A program made the translations under genes and the position numbers. A stretch of 9,945 bases of DNA from Burkholderiales bacterium (GTDB lineage Bacteria; Pseudomonadota; Gammaproteobacteria; Burkholderiales; Usitatibacteraceae): assembly GCA_014378085.1 (NCBI GenBank), contig JACMOJ010000096.1, positions 1 to 9,945 of the forward strand, read 5' to 3'. Positions 1-6,616 of the stretch are shown piece by piece. The notes under the pieces are model-generated. The model did not search any database. It saw nothing but the letters and a program-made list of their open reading frames with translations, and had not been told where the DNA came from. The stretch's first letter is position 1, and each line of letters opens with the position of its first letter.

Positions 1-1142
1 AACCGCGAGATCTTGCCGGTTTGTACCCGTGCGCGATCATGTTTGAGTGCATCCCGCAGGCGGTTTTCGACTTCTCGCTGGTTCTTGCTCGACTCCATAT
101 CGATGAAGTCGATGACAACCAAGCCGCCCAAGTCGCGCAGGCGCAGTTGACGCGCGATTTCATCCGCCGCTTCGCAATTGGTGCGGAATGCGGTTTCTTC
201 GATGTCGTGGCCCTTGGTGGCCCGAGCTGAGTTGACGTCAACTGAGACCAGCGCTTCGGTGTGGTCGATGATGATGGCACCACCGGAGGGCAGCGACACA
301 TCGCGCCGATAGGCCGTCTCGATCTGGTGCTCAATTTGAAAGCGTGAGAAGAGCGGTACGTCGTCGTGATATAGCTTGACCTTGCCGACGTTTGACGGCA
401 TCACGGTCGACATAAACGACTGCGCCTGCTCAAAAATTTCCTGAGTGTCGACGAGAATTTCGCCGACGTCGGGCTGGAACAAGTCACGGATCGCGCGTAC
501 CACCAAGCTCGACTCAAGATAAATGAGCTCTGGCCCTTTGACGTCGCGGCCCGCGCCCTCAATGGCTTCCCATAGTTGCACCAAGTAGTTCATATCCCAC
601 TGCAACTCCTCGGCGTTGCGCCCAATGCCGGCGGTGCGCGCGATGATCGACATGCCTTCAGGTACCTGCAACTGATCCAGCGTCTCGCGCAATTCAGCGC
701 GTTCTTCGCCTTCAACACGTCGTGATACGCCGCCGCCACGTGGATTGTTTGGCATCAGCACCAAATACCGGCCGGCCAGTGAGATGTAAGTGGTGAGGGC
801 AGCGCCCTTGTTGCCGCGTTCGTCTTTTTCAACTTGGACGAGTAACTCCTGGCCGACCCGCAGATTTTGCGCAATCTTGCCGCGGGTGCCTTCGCCGTCT
901 TCGCCGGCGACATATTCGCGGGTCAGTTCCTTAAAGGGCAAGAAACCGTGGCGCTCCGCGCCGTAGTCAACAAAAATCGCTTCGAGTGAGGGTTCAACTC
1001 GTGTGACCTTCGCTTTGTAGATGTTTGATTTACGCTGTTCTTGGCCTGCGTGTTCGATATCAAGGTCGACGAGTTTTTGGCCATCGACGATTGCAACGCG
1101 TAGCTCTTCAGCTTGGGTTGCGTTAAATAACATGCGCTTCAT
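1..1142 (-). CDS. rne: Ribonuclease E, N-terminal catalytic part (partial, runs off left edge)
   Basis: Endoribonuclease that initiates mRNA decay and processes rRNA and tRNA precursors, normally the scaffold of the degradosome at the inner membrane. The minus-strand reading starts [20 protein letters not shown] and stays open for 380 codons to the window edge. It aligns from memory almost continuously with E. coli RNase E: the S1 domain (about residues 37-120) contains [16 protein letters not shown] and [11 protein letters not shown], and the DNase I-like domain carries both catalytic metal ligands, D302 in [13 protein letters not shown] and D345 in VVIDFIDM (E. coli D303 and D346). The zinc-link cysteines and the C-terminal scaffold lie outside the window. 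The start at 1142 is supported by GAAGGA at 1154-1149, 6 nt upstream. RNase G is less likely because the N-terminus and start motif are RNase E-like. Confidence 0.97.
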   Translation of the reverse strand, partial: MKRMLFNATQAEELRVAIVDGQKLVDLDIEHAGQEQRKSNIYKAKVTRVEPSLEAIFVDYGAERHGFLPFKELTREYVAGEDGEGTRGKIAQNLRVGQELLVQVEKDERGNKGAALTTYISLAGRYLVLMPNNPRGGGVSRRVEGEERAELRETLDQLQVPEGMSIIARTAGIGRNAEELQWDMNYLVQLWEAIEGAGRDVKGPELIYLESSLVVRAIRDLFQPDVGEILVDTQEIFEQAQSFMSTVMPSNVGKVKLYHDDVPLFSRFQIEHQIETAYRRDVSLPSGGAIIIDHTEALVSVDVNSARATKGHDIEETAFRTNCEAADEIARQLRLRDLGGLVVIDFIDMESSKNQREVENRLRDALKHDRARVQTGKISR

Positions 1143-1154
1143 GTTTAATCCTTC
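1143..1154 (-). promoter_or_regulatory. Shine-Dalgarno of rne
   Basis: On the minus strand GAAGGA (1154-1149) sits 6 nt before the rne ATG at 1142. This is a canonical position and fixes the start over the second in-frame ATG three codons later (1133). Confidence 0.75.
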
Positions 1155-1469
1155 AAGCGCGCTTGTGCGGGGCAAAAGCCAGCCAGTGGCGGAACCCAAC
1201 GAGCTGCGACCTCGACCCTGCGCAATTCTCAGCGCAGGGTGGTGCAGCGATTGCTAAACACTGGTGTCGTGCGCGACCGGTGCGCAGACGACTTCGGCTC
1301 AGCTACAGGTGTTTACGGTTGGCCAACGACATCATTGACGTCTTGGTCGGGCCCCACACTGCATACTCGATGCAGGTGGTGTCGATTTCAGTGAAACGAA
1401 AACGAGGATTCACGTGTAGTTTGGTACAAGGAGCGGGCCGGTTTCCCGGCGGTGTTCAGTGTTCAAGCA

Positions 1470-1475
1470 ATCATA
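1470..1475 (-). promoter_or_regulatory. Candidate -10 element for rne
   Basis: TATGAT on the minus strand matches the sigma-70 -10 consensus at 5 of 6 positions. The hexamers at 16-18 nt spacing upstream do not resemble TTGACA, so the call is weak. It would put the transcript start near 1463. Confidence 0.2.
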
Positions 1476-1866
1476 GGTGCATGTGGGAGAAGATCACTGC
1501 GTTCGGCCAACCATGCACTACAAAATTCGTTTCGTTCACGCCGCCGTCTTTCTCGTCTTCGAATCTTTGGATTCTCGGCCCGAATGGCGCGCGTTGTTAT
1601 GTTGCATTTCGTTTACTATCGCTACTTACCAAGCAGTGCTTGCGGTGAGCGAAAACGACCGGCGTTTTCCGCGGTGAGCGGCGAGTTCTGAAACACAGGC
1701 AGTGGATTTGAAAACTGCGCGGGGAACAGATCAAGCCAAACAACACGGCGATTTATTTGCAGAATTTCGACAAAGTGACTGCGGCGATAGGACTTACCTT
1801 ACAGCGCCTGAAGTGACTAAATCGGAAGACTTGCTTGTAAATCAACGAGATATCAGTATAGCGCAA
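1476..1866. other. Upstream region of rluC, no confident gene
   Basis: About 390 bases between the putative rne leader and the preferred rluC start. I see no coding signal: the reading open from the GTG at 1702 has no usable ribosome binding site (AGG only 2 nt away) and contains codons rare elsewhere in the window (agg, ata, gga, aca, tta). A direct repeat with an inverted repeat between its copies lies at 1642-1680. I could not find a convincing sigma-70 promoter for rluC; paired hexamers such as TTGTTA at 1594 and TACTAT at 1614 are wrongly spaced. Confidence 0.5.
1642..1680. repeat. 10-bp direct repeats flanking a 7-bp inverted repeat
   Basis: GCGGTGAGCG occurs at 1642-1651 and again at 1671-1680. 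Between them the perfect inverted repeat GAAAACG (1651-1657) and CGTTTTC (1663-1669) has a 5-nt spacer. No T-run follows on the plus strand, so it does not look like an intrinsic terminator. It lies just upstream of rluC and could be an operator-like site or only a chance structure. Confidence 0.5.
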
Positions 1867-2985
1867 ATGCCAGTGGCGACAAAACCTTTCCAGCCCGTTC
1901 CTTCCCAGCCTGGTCTTAACCGTGACCTTGACCTTGGGCTTGACACCAAGGCCGCCCATGCGACGCTCAACCCGGCGGCAGACGCGCCACGCGTTGAGCG
2001 CGTCACCATCGACGACAATCACGCGGGCCAACGGATCGACAACTTCTTGCTGGCCCGCTTAAAGGGGGTGCCGAAGAGCCACATTTATCGCATTCTTCGA
2101 TCCGGTGAAGTTCGTGTTAACAAAGGTCGCGTCGACCAAACTTACCGGTTGTTGCTAGAGGACGTCGTTCGTGTGCCGCCAGTTAAAATTGCGCCAGCAA
2201 AAAAGTCGAGCAACGACGGGCACCTTCAGCCAAAAGTGGCTGGAAAGTCCCTCCCAGCTTGGAGGATCGTTTTTGAAGACGACGCGATCCTCGCGATCGA
2301 TAAACCAGCCGGCATGGCGGTGCATGGTGGGAGTGGCATCCAGCTGGGGGTAATTGAAGCGATGCGGCTGACGCGGCCGGACGCGAAGTTCCTTGAGCTA
2401 GTACATCGCCTTGATCGAGAGACGTCGGGGATTTTGCTCATCGCCAAGAAGCGCAGCGCGCTGACCGGCATGCACGCCATGCTACGTGGCGAGGGAAATG
2501 ATGTCGAGGGCAGTTCTGGGCGCATCAAGAAGCACTATTACGCGCTGGTGGAAGGCAATTGGCCAGACTTACGCAAGAGTGTGCGCATCAAACTCGCCAA
2601 GTACGTCACCAAAGAAGGAGAACGCCGTGTTGCAGTCGATGAAGATGACGGGCAAGAGTCGCATACAATCTTCACACGGGTTAAACAATTCTCAGGCGCG
2701 ACGTTGCTTGACTGCGACATTCGCACCGGCCGCACCCACCAGATTCGTGTGCACTTGGCGAGCCTTAAGTATCCCATTATTGGCGATGACAAATACGGCA
2801 ACTTCGCGCTCAACAAACACGTTGCCCAAGCAAAAAATGGCGGACTGAAGCGAATGTTTTTGCACGCGCATTCGATTGCGTTCACCCACCCCACCACGTC
2901 GGCCAAGACCGAAATCGTTGCGCCGCTGTCGCCAGACTTATCCAAGTATTTGGATTTTCGCCGACAAATAAGCAAGCCAACCTAA
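1867..2985 (+). CDS. rluC: 23S rRNA pseudouridine synthase, RluC type (RluA family)
   Basis: Converts specific uridines of 23S rRNA to pseudouridine (955, 2504 and 2580 in E. coli for RluC). From the ATG at 1867 the protein has 372 residues. A variable N-terminus of about 40 residues is followed by an S4 RNA-binding domain (GQRIDNFLLARLKGVPKSHI and RSGEVRVNKGRV). The catalytic domain has the RluA-family motif HRLDRETSG, with the nucleophile Asp at codon 183, and then RTGRTHQIRVHLA. The adjacent divergent rne is the usual partner of rluC in proteobacteria and supports RluC over RluD. The frame is open back to a GTG at 1702, which would give 427 residues, but the extra stretch lacks a Shine-Dalgarno and coding character. 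A TTG at 1831 with GGAAG upstream is another possibility. The ATG at 1867 also has only a weak site, so the start is uncertain while the identity is firm. Confidence 0.93.
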   Translation: MPVATKPFQPVPSQPGLNRDLDLGLDTKAAHATLNPAADAPRVERVTIDDNHAGQRIDNFLLARLKGVPKSHIYRILRSGEVRVNKGRVDQTYRLLLEDVVRVPPVKIAPAKKSSNDGHLQPKVAGKSLPAWRIVFEDDAILAIDKPAGMAVHGGSGIQLGVIEAMRLTRPDAKFLELVHRLDRETSGILLIAKKRSALTGMHAMLRGEGNDVEGSSGRIKKHYYALVEGNWPDLRKSVRIKLAKYVTKEGERRVAVDEDDGQESHTIFTRVKQFSGATLLDCDIRTGRTHQIRVHLASLKYPIIGDDKYGNFALNKHVAQAKNGGLKRMFLHAHSIAFTHPTTSAKTEIVAPLSPDLSKYLDFRRQISKPT

Positions 2986-2992
2986 CCCGACG

Positions 2993-3643
2993 ATGCGCTA
3001 TCGTTTAGTCGTCTTTGACTGGGACGGAACCATTATGGATTCGACCAGTTTGATTGCCGAATGTATTCAACTTGCGGCGGTAGATTGCGCACTCACGCCA
3101 CCATCGACCGAGGCCGCCAAACACATCATCGGTCTGGGCATCCGTGATTCGGTGCAATTCTTGTTTCCTAATCTCAATGATGCGGGGCTAGATGCCTTCG
3201 CGCAGCGCTACCGTCATCACTATTTGCCGCGCGACAGTGAGGTGAGGTTGTATGAGGGCATACAAACTGTACTGACCAATCTCGCGCATGACGAGCGATT
3301 TCTTGCCGTTGCCACCGGGAAACCGCGGCGCGGTCTTGAACGTGCATTTGATCATTGTGGTCTGCGGCCGCACTTTCATTACACACGCTGTGCGGACGAA
3401 GGTTGGCCGAAGCCGCACCCGGATATGCTGGAGAAGCTGATGGCCTTCACGGGTGTTGAAGCCGCGCAAACATTGATGATCGGTGACACTATCCATGACC
3501 TCAATATGGCGGCATCGGCGGGCTGTGATGGTTTGGCTGTGAGTTACGGTGCACACGCACCGGCCACTCTGACCACCGTGCCGCATCGTGCGGTGTTGCA
3601 TTCGGTAGAGGAGCTTGCACAATGGCTGAAGACGCATGGCTGA
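2993..3643 (+). CDS. HAD-family phosphatase, phosphoglycolate phosphatase-like
   Basis: Small cytoplasmic phosphohydrolase of 216 residues. All four HAD motifs are visible: motif I DWDGT with nucleophile D9 and acid/base D11, motif II ATGK with T108, motif III lysine K140 in WPKPHPD, and motif IV GDTIHDL with D165 and D169. The helical segment between motifs I and II (about residues 15-85) fits a C1-type cap as in Gph/PGP-like enzymes. The physiological substrate cannot be read from sequence; annotations as phosphoglycolate phosphatase at this locus are by similarity. It follows rluC by 7 nt with no recognisable Shine-Dalgarno, which suggests translational coupling. The last codons and stop lie inside a 14-bp tandem repeat that continues to the next gene's start. 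Confidence 0.9.
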   Translation: MRYRLVVFDWDGTIMDSTSLIAECIQLAAVDCALTPPSTEAAKHIIGLGIRDSVQFLFPNLNDAGLDAFAQRYRHHYLPRDSEVRLYEGIQTVLTNLAHDERFLAVATGKPRRGLERAFDHCGLRPHFHYTRCADEGWPKPHPDMLEKLMAFTGVEAAQTLMIGDTIHDLNMAASAGCDGLAVSYGAHAPATLTTVPHRAVLHSVEELAQWLKTHG

Positions 3644-3677
3644 AGACGCATGGCTGAAAAAGCATGGCTGACAAAGA
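3622..3677 (+). repeat. 14-bp tandem repeat, four copies, across a stop/start junction
   Basis: The unit ATGGCTGAAGACGC occurs exactly at 3622-3635 and 3636-3649, with two changes at 3650-3663, and a diverged fourth copy (ATGGCTGACAAAGA) at 3664-3677 is the start of the Rieske gene. Each copy contains an ATG and, in another frame, a TGA. The HAD gene ends at the TGA of the second copy. Because 14 is not a multiple of three, the ATGs of copies 1 to 3 each open an 11-codon reading frame (for example MAEDAWLKTHG). Copy number mainly sets the distance between the HAD stop and the Rieske start. Confidence 0.9.
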
Positions 3678-4053
3678 ACGCTTGATTTGTCGGCGCGACA
3701 CGCTGATAGAAGGGGGGCTCGCCACACGGTTCAGTATGGAATTCGACGGGCGGACGCTACCCGCCTTTGTGGTCGCCTACGACGGGGCGTTGTTTGGTTA
3801 CGTCAATTCCTGCCCGCACCGCGGCACCGAACTCGACTGGCAGGCAGGAGAGGTGTTTGATGACGCAGGGTTATACTTGGTCTGTGCTACGCACGGCGCG
3901 TTATTTGAGCCCGACAGCGGTCGTTGTGTCGGAGGACCCTGCCAGGGCGCGTCGCTAAACAAAGTCGCCATCGATGTGGTTGACGGCGCTGTTTATCTGC
4001 GAATGGGGCGGATAACAGAACGTTCAAGCCCTGACGCTTTACCTTCGATCTAA
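3664..4053 (+). CDS. Rieske [2Fe-2S] domain protein, ferredoxin-like
   Basis: A 129-residue protein made of a single Rieske domain. The cluster ligands are C50 and H52 in CPHRGTELDW and C74 and H77 in CATHGALF, the CxH...CxxH pattern of Rieske proteins. Two more cysteines (C88 and C93) follow in RCVGGPC. No signal peptide or membrane segment is visible, so it is probably a soluble cytoplasmic electron carrier or redox-linked protein rather than the bc1 Rieske subunit. No oxygenase or reductase partner is in the window. This gene between the HAD phosphatase and the S49 peptidase is a recurrent betaproteobacterial arrangement, and its role is not established as far as I know. The start is the last ATG of the 14-bp repeat; there is no clear Shine-Dalgarno. 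The fold is certain and the function unknown. Confidence 0.9.
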   Translation: MADKERLICRRDTLIEGGLATRFSMEFDGRTLPAFVVAYDGALFGYVNSCPHRGTELDWQAGEVFDDAGLYLVCATHGALFEPDSGRCVGGPCQGASLNKVAIDVVDGAVYLRMGRITERSSPDALPSI

Positions 4054-4067
4054 TCTGGAAATATTGC

Positions 4068-5093
4068 ATGGAAAACACCTCCGTCCCAACCGCACCAGCG
4101 GAAGACGACAAACAAGTCGCCGCTAAGACTAACGCCGCAGTAGGTTGGGAGCGAAGTGTTCTCGAAACGTTGGCGATGGAAACGCTCGCCGAACAAAAAC
4201 GTGCACGTCGTTGGCGAACAACCGTCTCCTTGTTGTGGTTGGGTTTCTTCTCGCTGGTGTTGTTGCTCATTTTCGGCGCGACCGCAGGCAGGCAGTCGGG
4301 CGCGACACTGGAAAAACACACGGCGTTGATTGAGGTGAAGGGCGTCATCTCGGCTGAGTCGAAGGCGTCAGCCGACAAAGTTATCGCCGCATTACAAGCG
4401 GCCTTTAAAGACAAAAATACGCAGGGCGTGGTGATGCGCATCGATAGCCCGGGGGGGAGTCCGGTGCAGTCTGGGTATATCAACGACGAGATGAAACGTC
4501 TACGCGCATTGCATAAAGATATTCCGCTTTATGTCGTCGTCCAAGATATTTGCGCCTCCGGCGGGTATTACATTGCGGCGGCGGCGGACAGAATATTTGT
4601 CGATAAGGCGTCGATCGTCGGTTCCGTGGGCGTACTGATGGATGGCTTTGGCTTTACCGGCACCATGGACAAGCTGGGTGTTGAGCGTCGGTTGGTCACC
4701 GCCGGCGCTAACAAGGGCTTTCTTGACCCGTTTTCGCCGGTAAACCTTGAGCAGCAAAAATTTGCACAGCAGATGGTCAATGAAATTCACGAGCAGTTTA
4801 TTAAGGTGGTTCGTGAAGGCCGTGGCAAACGCCTCAAAGAAACGCCGGAAATGTTCTCGGGGCTGGTCTGGTCCGGGGAGAAGAGCGTGGCGCTTGGGCT
4901 TGCGGATGGATTTGGGGGGCTCGAGTACGTGGCACGCGAAGTGATTAAGGCGGAAGCAATCGTCGACTACACGCCTGAGGATTCGTTGTCGGAACAGTTC
5001 GCGCGGCGCATCGGTGTATCGGCGTCCGATTCGTTATGGAAGTCGCTCTCGGCGAAGTTGTTGTCGGAGCGATCTAGTCCGAGCCTACGCTGA
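4068..5093 (+). CDS. sppA: S49-family peptidase, SppA-type signal peptide peptidase
   Basis: Membrane-anchored serine protease of 341 residues that probably degrades leftover signal peptides or membrane protein fragments. A cytoplasmic N-terminus rich in charged residues is followed by one transmembrane segment (about residues 52-72, LLWLGFFSLVLLLIFGA), with the catalytic domain outside. The domain shows the family motifs RIDSPGGSP (124-132) and DICASGGYYIA with catalytic S164. K216 in TAGANKGFLDPF lies 52 residues later, the same spacing as the Ser-Lys dyad S147/K199 of the short B. subtilis SppA. This is the short single-domain form, not the duplicated E. coli 67K SppA. It starts 14 nt after the Rieske gene, with GGAA about 9 nt before the ATG. 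Its last codons and stop lie in a 21-bp tandem duplication. Confidence 0.92.
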   Translation: MENTSVPTAPAEDDKQVAAKTNAAVGWERSVLETLAMETLAEQKRARRWRTTVSLLWLGFFSLVLLLIFGATAGRQSGATLEKHTALIEVKGVISAESKASADKVIAALQAAFKDKNTQGVVMRIDSPGGSPVQSGYINDEMKRLRALHKDIPLYVVVQDICASGGYYIAAAADRIFVDKASIVGSVGVLMDGFGFTGTMDKLGVERRLVTAGANKGFLDPFSPVNLEQQKFAQQMVNEIHEQFIKVVREGRGKRLKETPEMFSGLVWSGEKSVALGLADGFGGLEYVAREVIKAEAIVDYTPEDSLSEQFARRIGVSASDSLWKSLSAKLLSERSSPSLR

Positions 5094-5115
5094 ACTAGTC
5101 CGAGCCTACGCTGAA
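5074..5115 (+). repeat. Perfect 21-bp tandem duplication at the sppA stop codon
   Basis: Positions 5074-5094 and 5095-5115 are identical, each beginning CTAGTCCGAG and ending CGCTGAA. The first copy contains the sppA stop TGA (5091-5093) and the second lies in the short convergent gap. Since 21 is seven codons, the protein is the same with or without the extra copy. Perfect identity suggests a recent slippage event. Confidence 0.95.
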
Positions 5116-5144
5116 GCGGAGCGGTTGCTGTGTTGATCAGGCGG

Positions 5145-5915
5145 TTAGGCAAGTAACAGAAATATTGTCGGCAACTTCAGGATGCTCACGTCAGGGCTTG
5201 CATTTGACACGCGCCACGCGGCGACGGATTGGGTTCGCACCGACTCCATCGAACCGGTGAGATCCGCGGCAATGCAAGGTCGCGTGTTTGGCGAAAGTGT
5301 TGCCAGCAAATCCGCAAATAGCGCCTGATTGCGATACGGCGTCTCAATGAACATTTGTGTTTGTTGCTGGCGTTTGGACTCCCGCTCAACCGCCACGATC
5401 CGCTGAACGCGCGCTTGTTTGTCCTGCGGCAGGTAGCCGTGGAAGGCAAAACTCTGTCCATTAAGTCCCGAGGCCATCAACGCAAGCAACAATGAAGAGG
5501 GGCCAACCAATGGCTTGACGGGAATGCCCGCGTGATGTGCGGCCGCGACCACCAGCGCGCCCGGGTCTGCCACCGCAGGCGCGCCTGCTTCAGACACGAG
5601 TCCAACGTTGATGCCGGCCAACAAAGGTGCCAGCATCGCGCTTAATTCTGCGTGCTGTCCGTGACTGGCGTGTTTATCCAGCTCAACGATTGAAATTTCC
5701 GCCAATGGCCGCGTGATACCGATCGCCTTGAGAAACGCACGTGCCGTCTTGGCGTTTTCTGCGATGTAGTGCGTTAAGCCAATTGCCGTGGTGATGACAT
5801 CTGCGGGCAACACTGCCCGGGTGTTGTCAGGGCTGGCAATCGCTACATGGGTCGGAATCAGGTAGAGCGTTCCCGTCTTTTTCTGAGGTGGCAGTTTCTG
5901 GCCACTTTCGCTCAC
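5145..5915 (-). CDS. SAM-dependent methyltransferase, tetrapyrrole-methylase fold, RsmI-like
   Basis: A 256-residue protein of the tetrapyrrole methylase superfamily. Visible motifs are GTLYLIPT (15-22), VSEAGAPAVADPG (107-119, the RsmI-type SAM-pocket region), GPSSLLLALMASGLNGQSFAFHGYLP (138-163) and ETPYRN (191-196). These match RsmI, the 16S rRNA C1402 2'-O-methyltransferase. However, the protein is shorter than typical RsmI and its N-terminus reads IPTHVAIASPDN instead of the usual ATPIGNLxD. It therefore looks like the RsmI paralogue that many betaproteobacteria carry beside maf and sppA, and the substrate is unknown. The start is GTG at 5915, whose GTGA overlaps the maf stop by 4 nt, so the two genes are probably translated from one mRNA. 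Its 3' end converges on sppA with a 51-nt gap. Confidence 0.87.
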   Translation of the reverse strand: MSESGQKLPPQKKTGTLYLIPTHVAIASPDNTRAVLPADVITTAIGLTHYIAENAKTARAFLKAIGITRPLAEISIVELDKHASHGQHAELSAMLAPLLAGINVGLVSEAGAPAVADPGALVVAAAHHAGIPVKPLVGPSSLLLALMASGLNGQSFAFHGYLPQDKQARVQRIVAVERESKRQQQTQMFIETPYRNQALFADLLATLSPNTRPCIAADLTGSMESVRTQSVAAWRVSNASPDVSILKLPTIFLLLA

Positions 5916-6598
5916 GTGAGAACCTCAACGCCTTCATTTGCAAGCATCGTGATCAGCGACAGCAATGGTAACCCCACGAGTGCGGTAGGATCATCGCTGG
6001 TCATGGTGGCAATTAATGCCGCCCCTAAGCCTTCCGACTTTGCGCTGCCCGCACAATCCAACGCGTTTTCGCGGTCCAAATAGCAGCTGATCGCCTCATC
6101 ACTATATCCACGCATGATGACGACGGTTGGGACAACAACTCGCTGGAGCCGTCCACTAGCAACATCGAGCAAGGCGAGTGCGGTGTGAAAGACAACGCGT
6201 TTTCCGCGCATTTCCCGCAGTTGTTTGATGGCGTTATCACGCGTGCCAGGTTTGCCGAGCGCAACGCCTTCTAGGTCGGCAACTTGGTCGGAGCCGATGA
6301 TGAGTCCAGACGCGAGGCCCGCTTGCATTGCGCCCGCCCCTACTGCACCCGCCCGCGCCTTTGCCGCGGCAAGGCGGATGGCTGTGCTCGCGCAGTCTTC
6401 GCCCGCGAGTGGCGCTTCGTCACAATTGGGGGCAATAACCGAATACGGGAGTTGCAGCCGGTTAAGCAGTTCGGCACGGTAGCGTGAGGTTGAGGCTAAA
6501 ACAAGCGATTTTGCAGGGGTGGCAGAGGTCAAATTGAGGCCCAATGGAGGAGGGAATGAGTGCAAAGCGGGCAGGTAAGTGATTGATTTTTTGAACAT
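5912..6598 (-). CDS. Maf-family nucleotide pyrophosphatase, YceF type (7-methyl-GTP)
   Basis: Hydrolyses non-canonical nucleoside triphosphates; the YceF branch acts on m7GTP and probably keeps it out of RNA. The Maf signature LVLASTSRYRAELL is at residues 32-45, the catalytic Asp of GSDQV at D104, GKPGTRDNA follows, and CAGSAKSEGLG with DPTALVGLPL matches the YceF rather than the YhdE (dTTPase) subtype. The reading opens at an ATG at 6598 (228 residues), but the conserved domain starts only at about residue 31 and no Shine-Dalgarno precedes that ATG. Translation could instead start at an in-frame TTG, for example at 6532. It is divergent from yceD with only 18 nt between the two ATGs and overlaps the downstream methyltransferase gene by 4 nt. 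The YceF-yceD-rpmF-plsX neighbourhood is shared with E. coli. Confidence 0.9.
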   Translation of the reverse strand: MFKKSITYLPALHSFPPPLGLNLTSATPAKSLVLASTSRYRAELLNRLQLPYSVIAPNCDEAPLAGEDCASTAIRLAAAKARAGAVGAGAMQAGLASGLIIGSDQVADLEGVALGKPGTRDNAIKQLREMRGKRVVFHTALALLDVASGRLQRVVVPTVVIMRGYSDEAISCYLDRENALDCAGSAKSEGLGAALIATMTSDDPTALVGLPLLSLITMLANEGVEVLT

Positions 6599-6611
6599 AA
6601 AATCATATCAT
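6583..6611 (+). promoter_or_regulatory. Candidate sigma-70 promoter for yceD-rpmF-plsX
   Basis: TTGATT (6583-6588) and TATCAT (6606-6611) are separated by 17 nt, matching the -35 at 4 and the -10 at 5 of 6 positions. The expected start, 6617-6619, coincides with the yceD ATG at 6617, so the message could be leaderless, which would fit the missing Shine-Dalgarno. The element lies within the annotated 5' end of maf. Confidence 0.4.
6602..6610 (-). promoter_or_regulatory. Candidate extended -10 element for maf
   Basis: The minus strand reads TGATATGAT, a TGn extended -10 with TATGAT (5 of 6). It overlaps the -10 of the opposing candidate yceD promoter. The predicted start near 6595 falls just after the maf ATG at 6598, which would favour a downstream maf start if the promoter is real. 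No good -35 is visible, as is usual for extended -10 promoters. Confidence 0.33.
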
Positions 6612-6616
6612 GCGGC

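Larger units (their letters stand above)
1143..1475 (-). promoter_or_regulatory. Probable rne 5' leader with three hairpins
   Basis: No convincing gene lies here. On the minus strand three separate hairpins can be drawn upstream of rne. The first is a 5-bp stem closing a GAAA (GNRA-type) tetraloop at 1450-1437. The second is a 10-bp stem with one bulged T and a 5-nt loop at 1379-1354. The third is a perfect 9-bp stem with an 8-nt loop at 1240-1215 (arms ACCCTGCGC and GCGCAGGGT). A -10-like TATGAT at 1475-1470 without a good -35 would give a leader of about 320 nt. E. coli rne has a long structured leader through which RNase E represses its own mRNA. That this leader does the same is inference from position and structure only. 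Confidence 0.45.

Noticed and set aside
1163..1648. 161-codon plus-strand open frame in the rne-rluC gap
   Set aside because: No recognisable motif, compositionally odd protein rich in Arg, Cys and Ser, no ribosome binding site, and it overlaps the likely rne leader on the other strand. Treated as chance.
1932..1951. 6-bp inverted repeat CCTTGG/CCAAGG in the rluC 5' coding part
   Set aside because: Short, embedded in a Asp-Leu-rich coding repeat, with no position-specific reason to be functional.
3188..3727. 179-codon minus-strand open frame
   Set aside because: Lies antisense across the HAD gene and the Rieske start; the protein has no coherent fold signal while the plus strand carries all HAD motifs.
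3887..4483. 198-codon minus-strand open frame
   Set aside because: Antisense shadow of the Rieske and S49 peptidase genes, both of which are clearly identified on the plus strand.
5094..5144. Possible bidirectional terminator between convergent genes
   Set aside because: No GC-rich stem followed by a T-run on either strand; only the second copy of the 21-bp duplication and unstructured sequence are seen.
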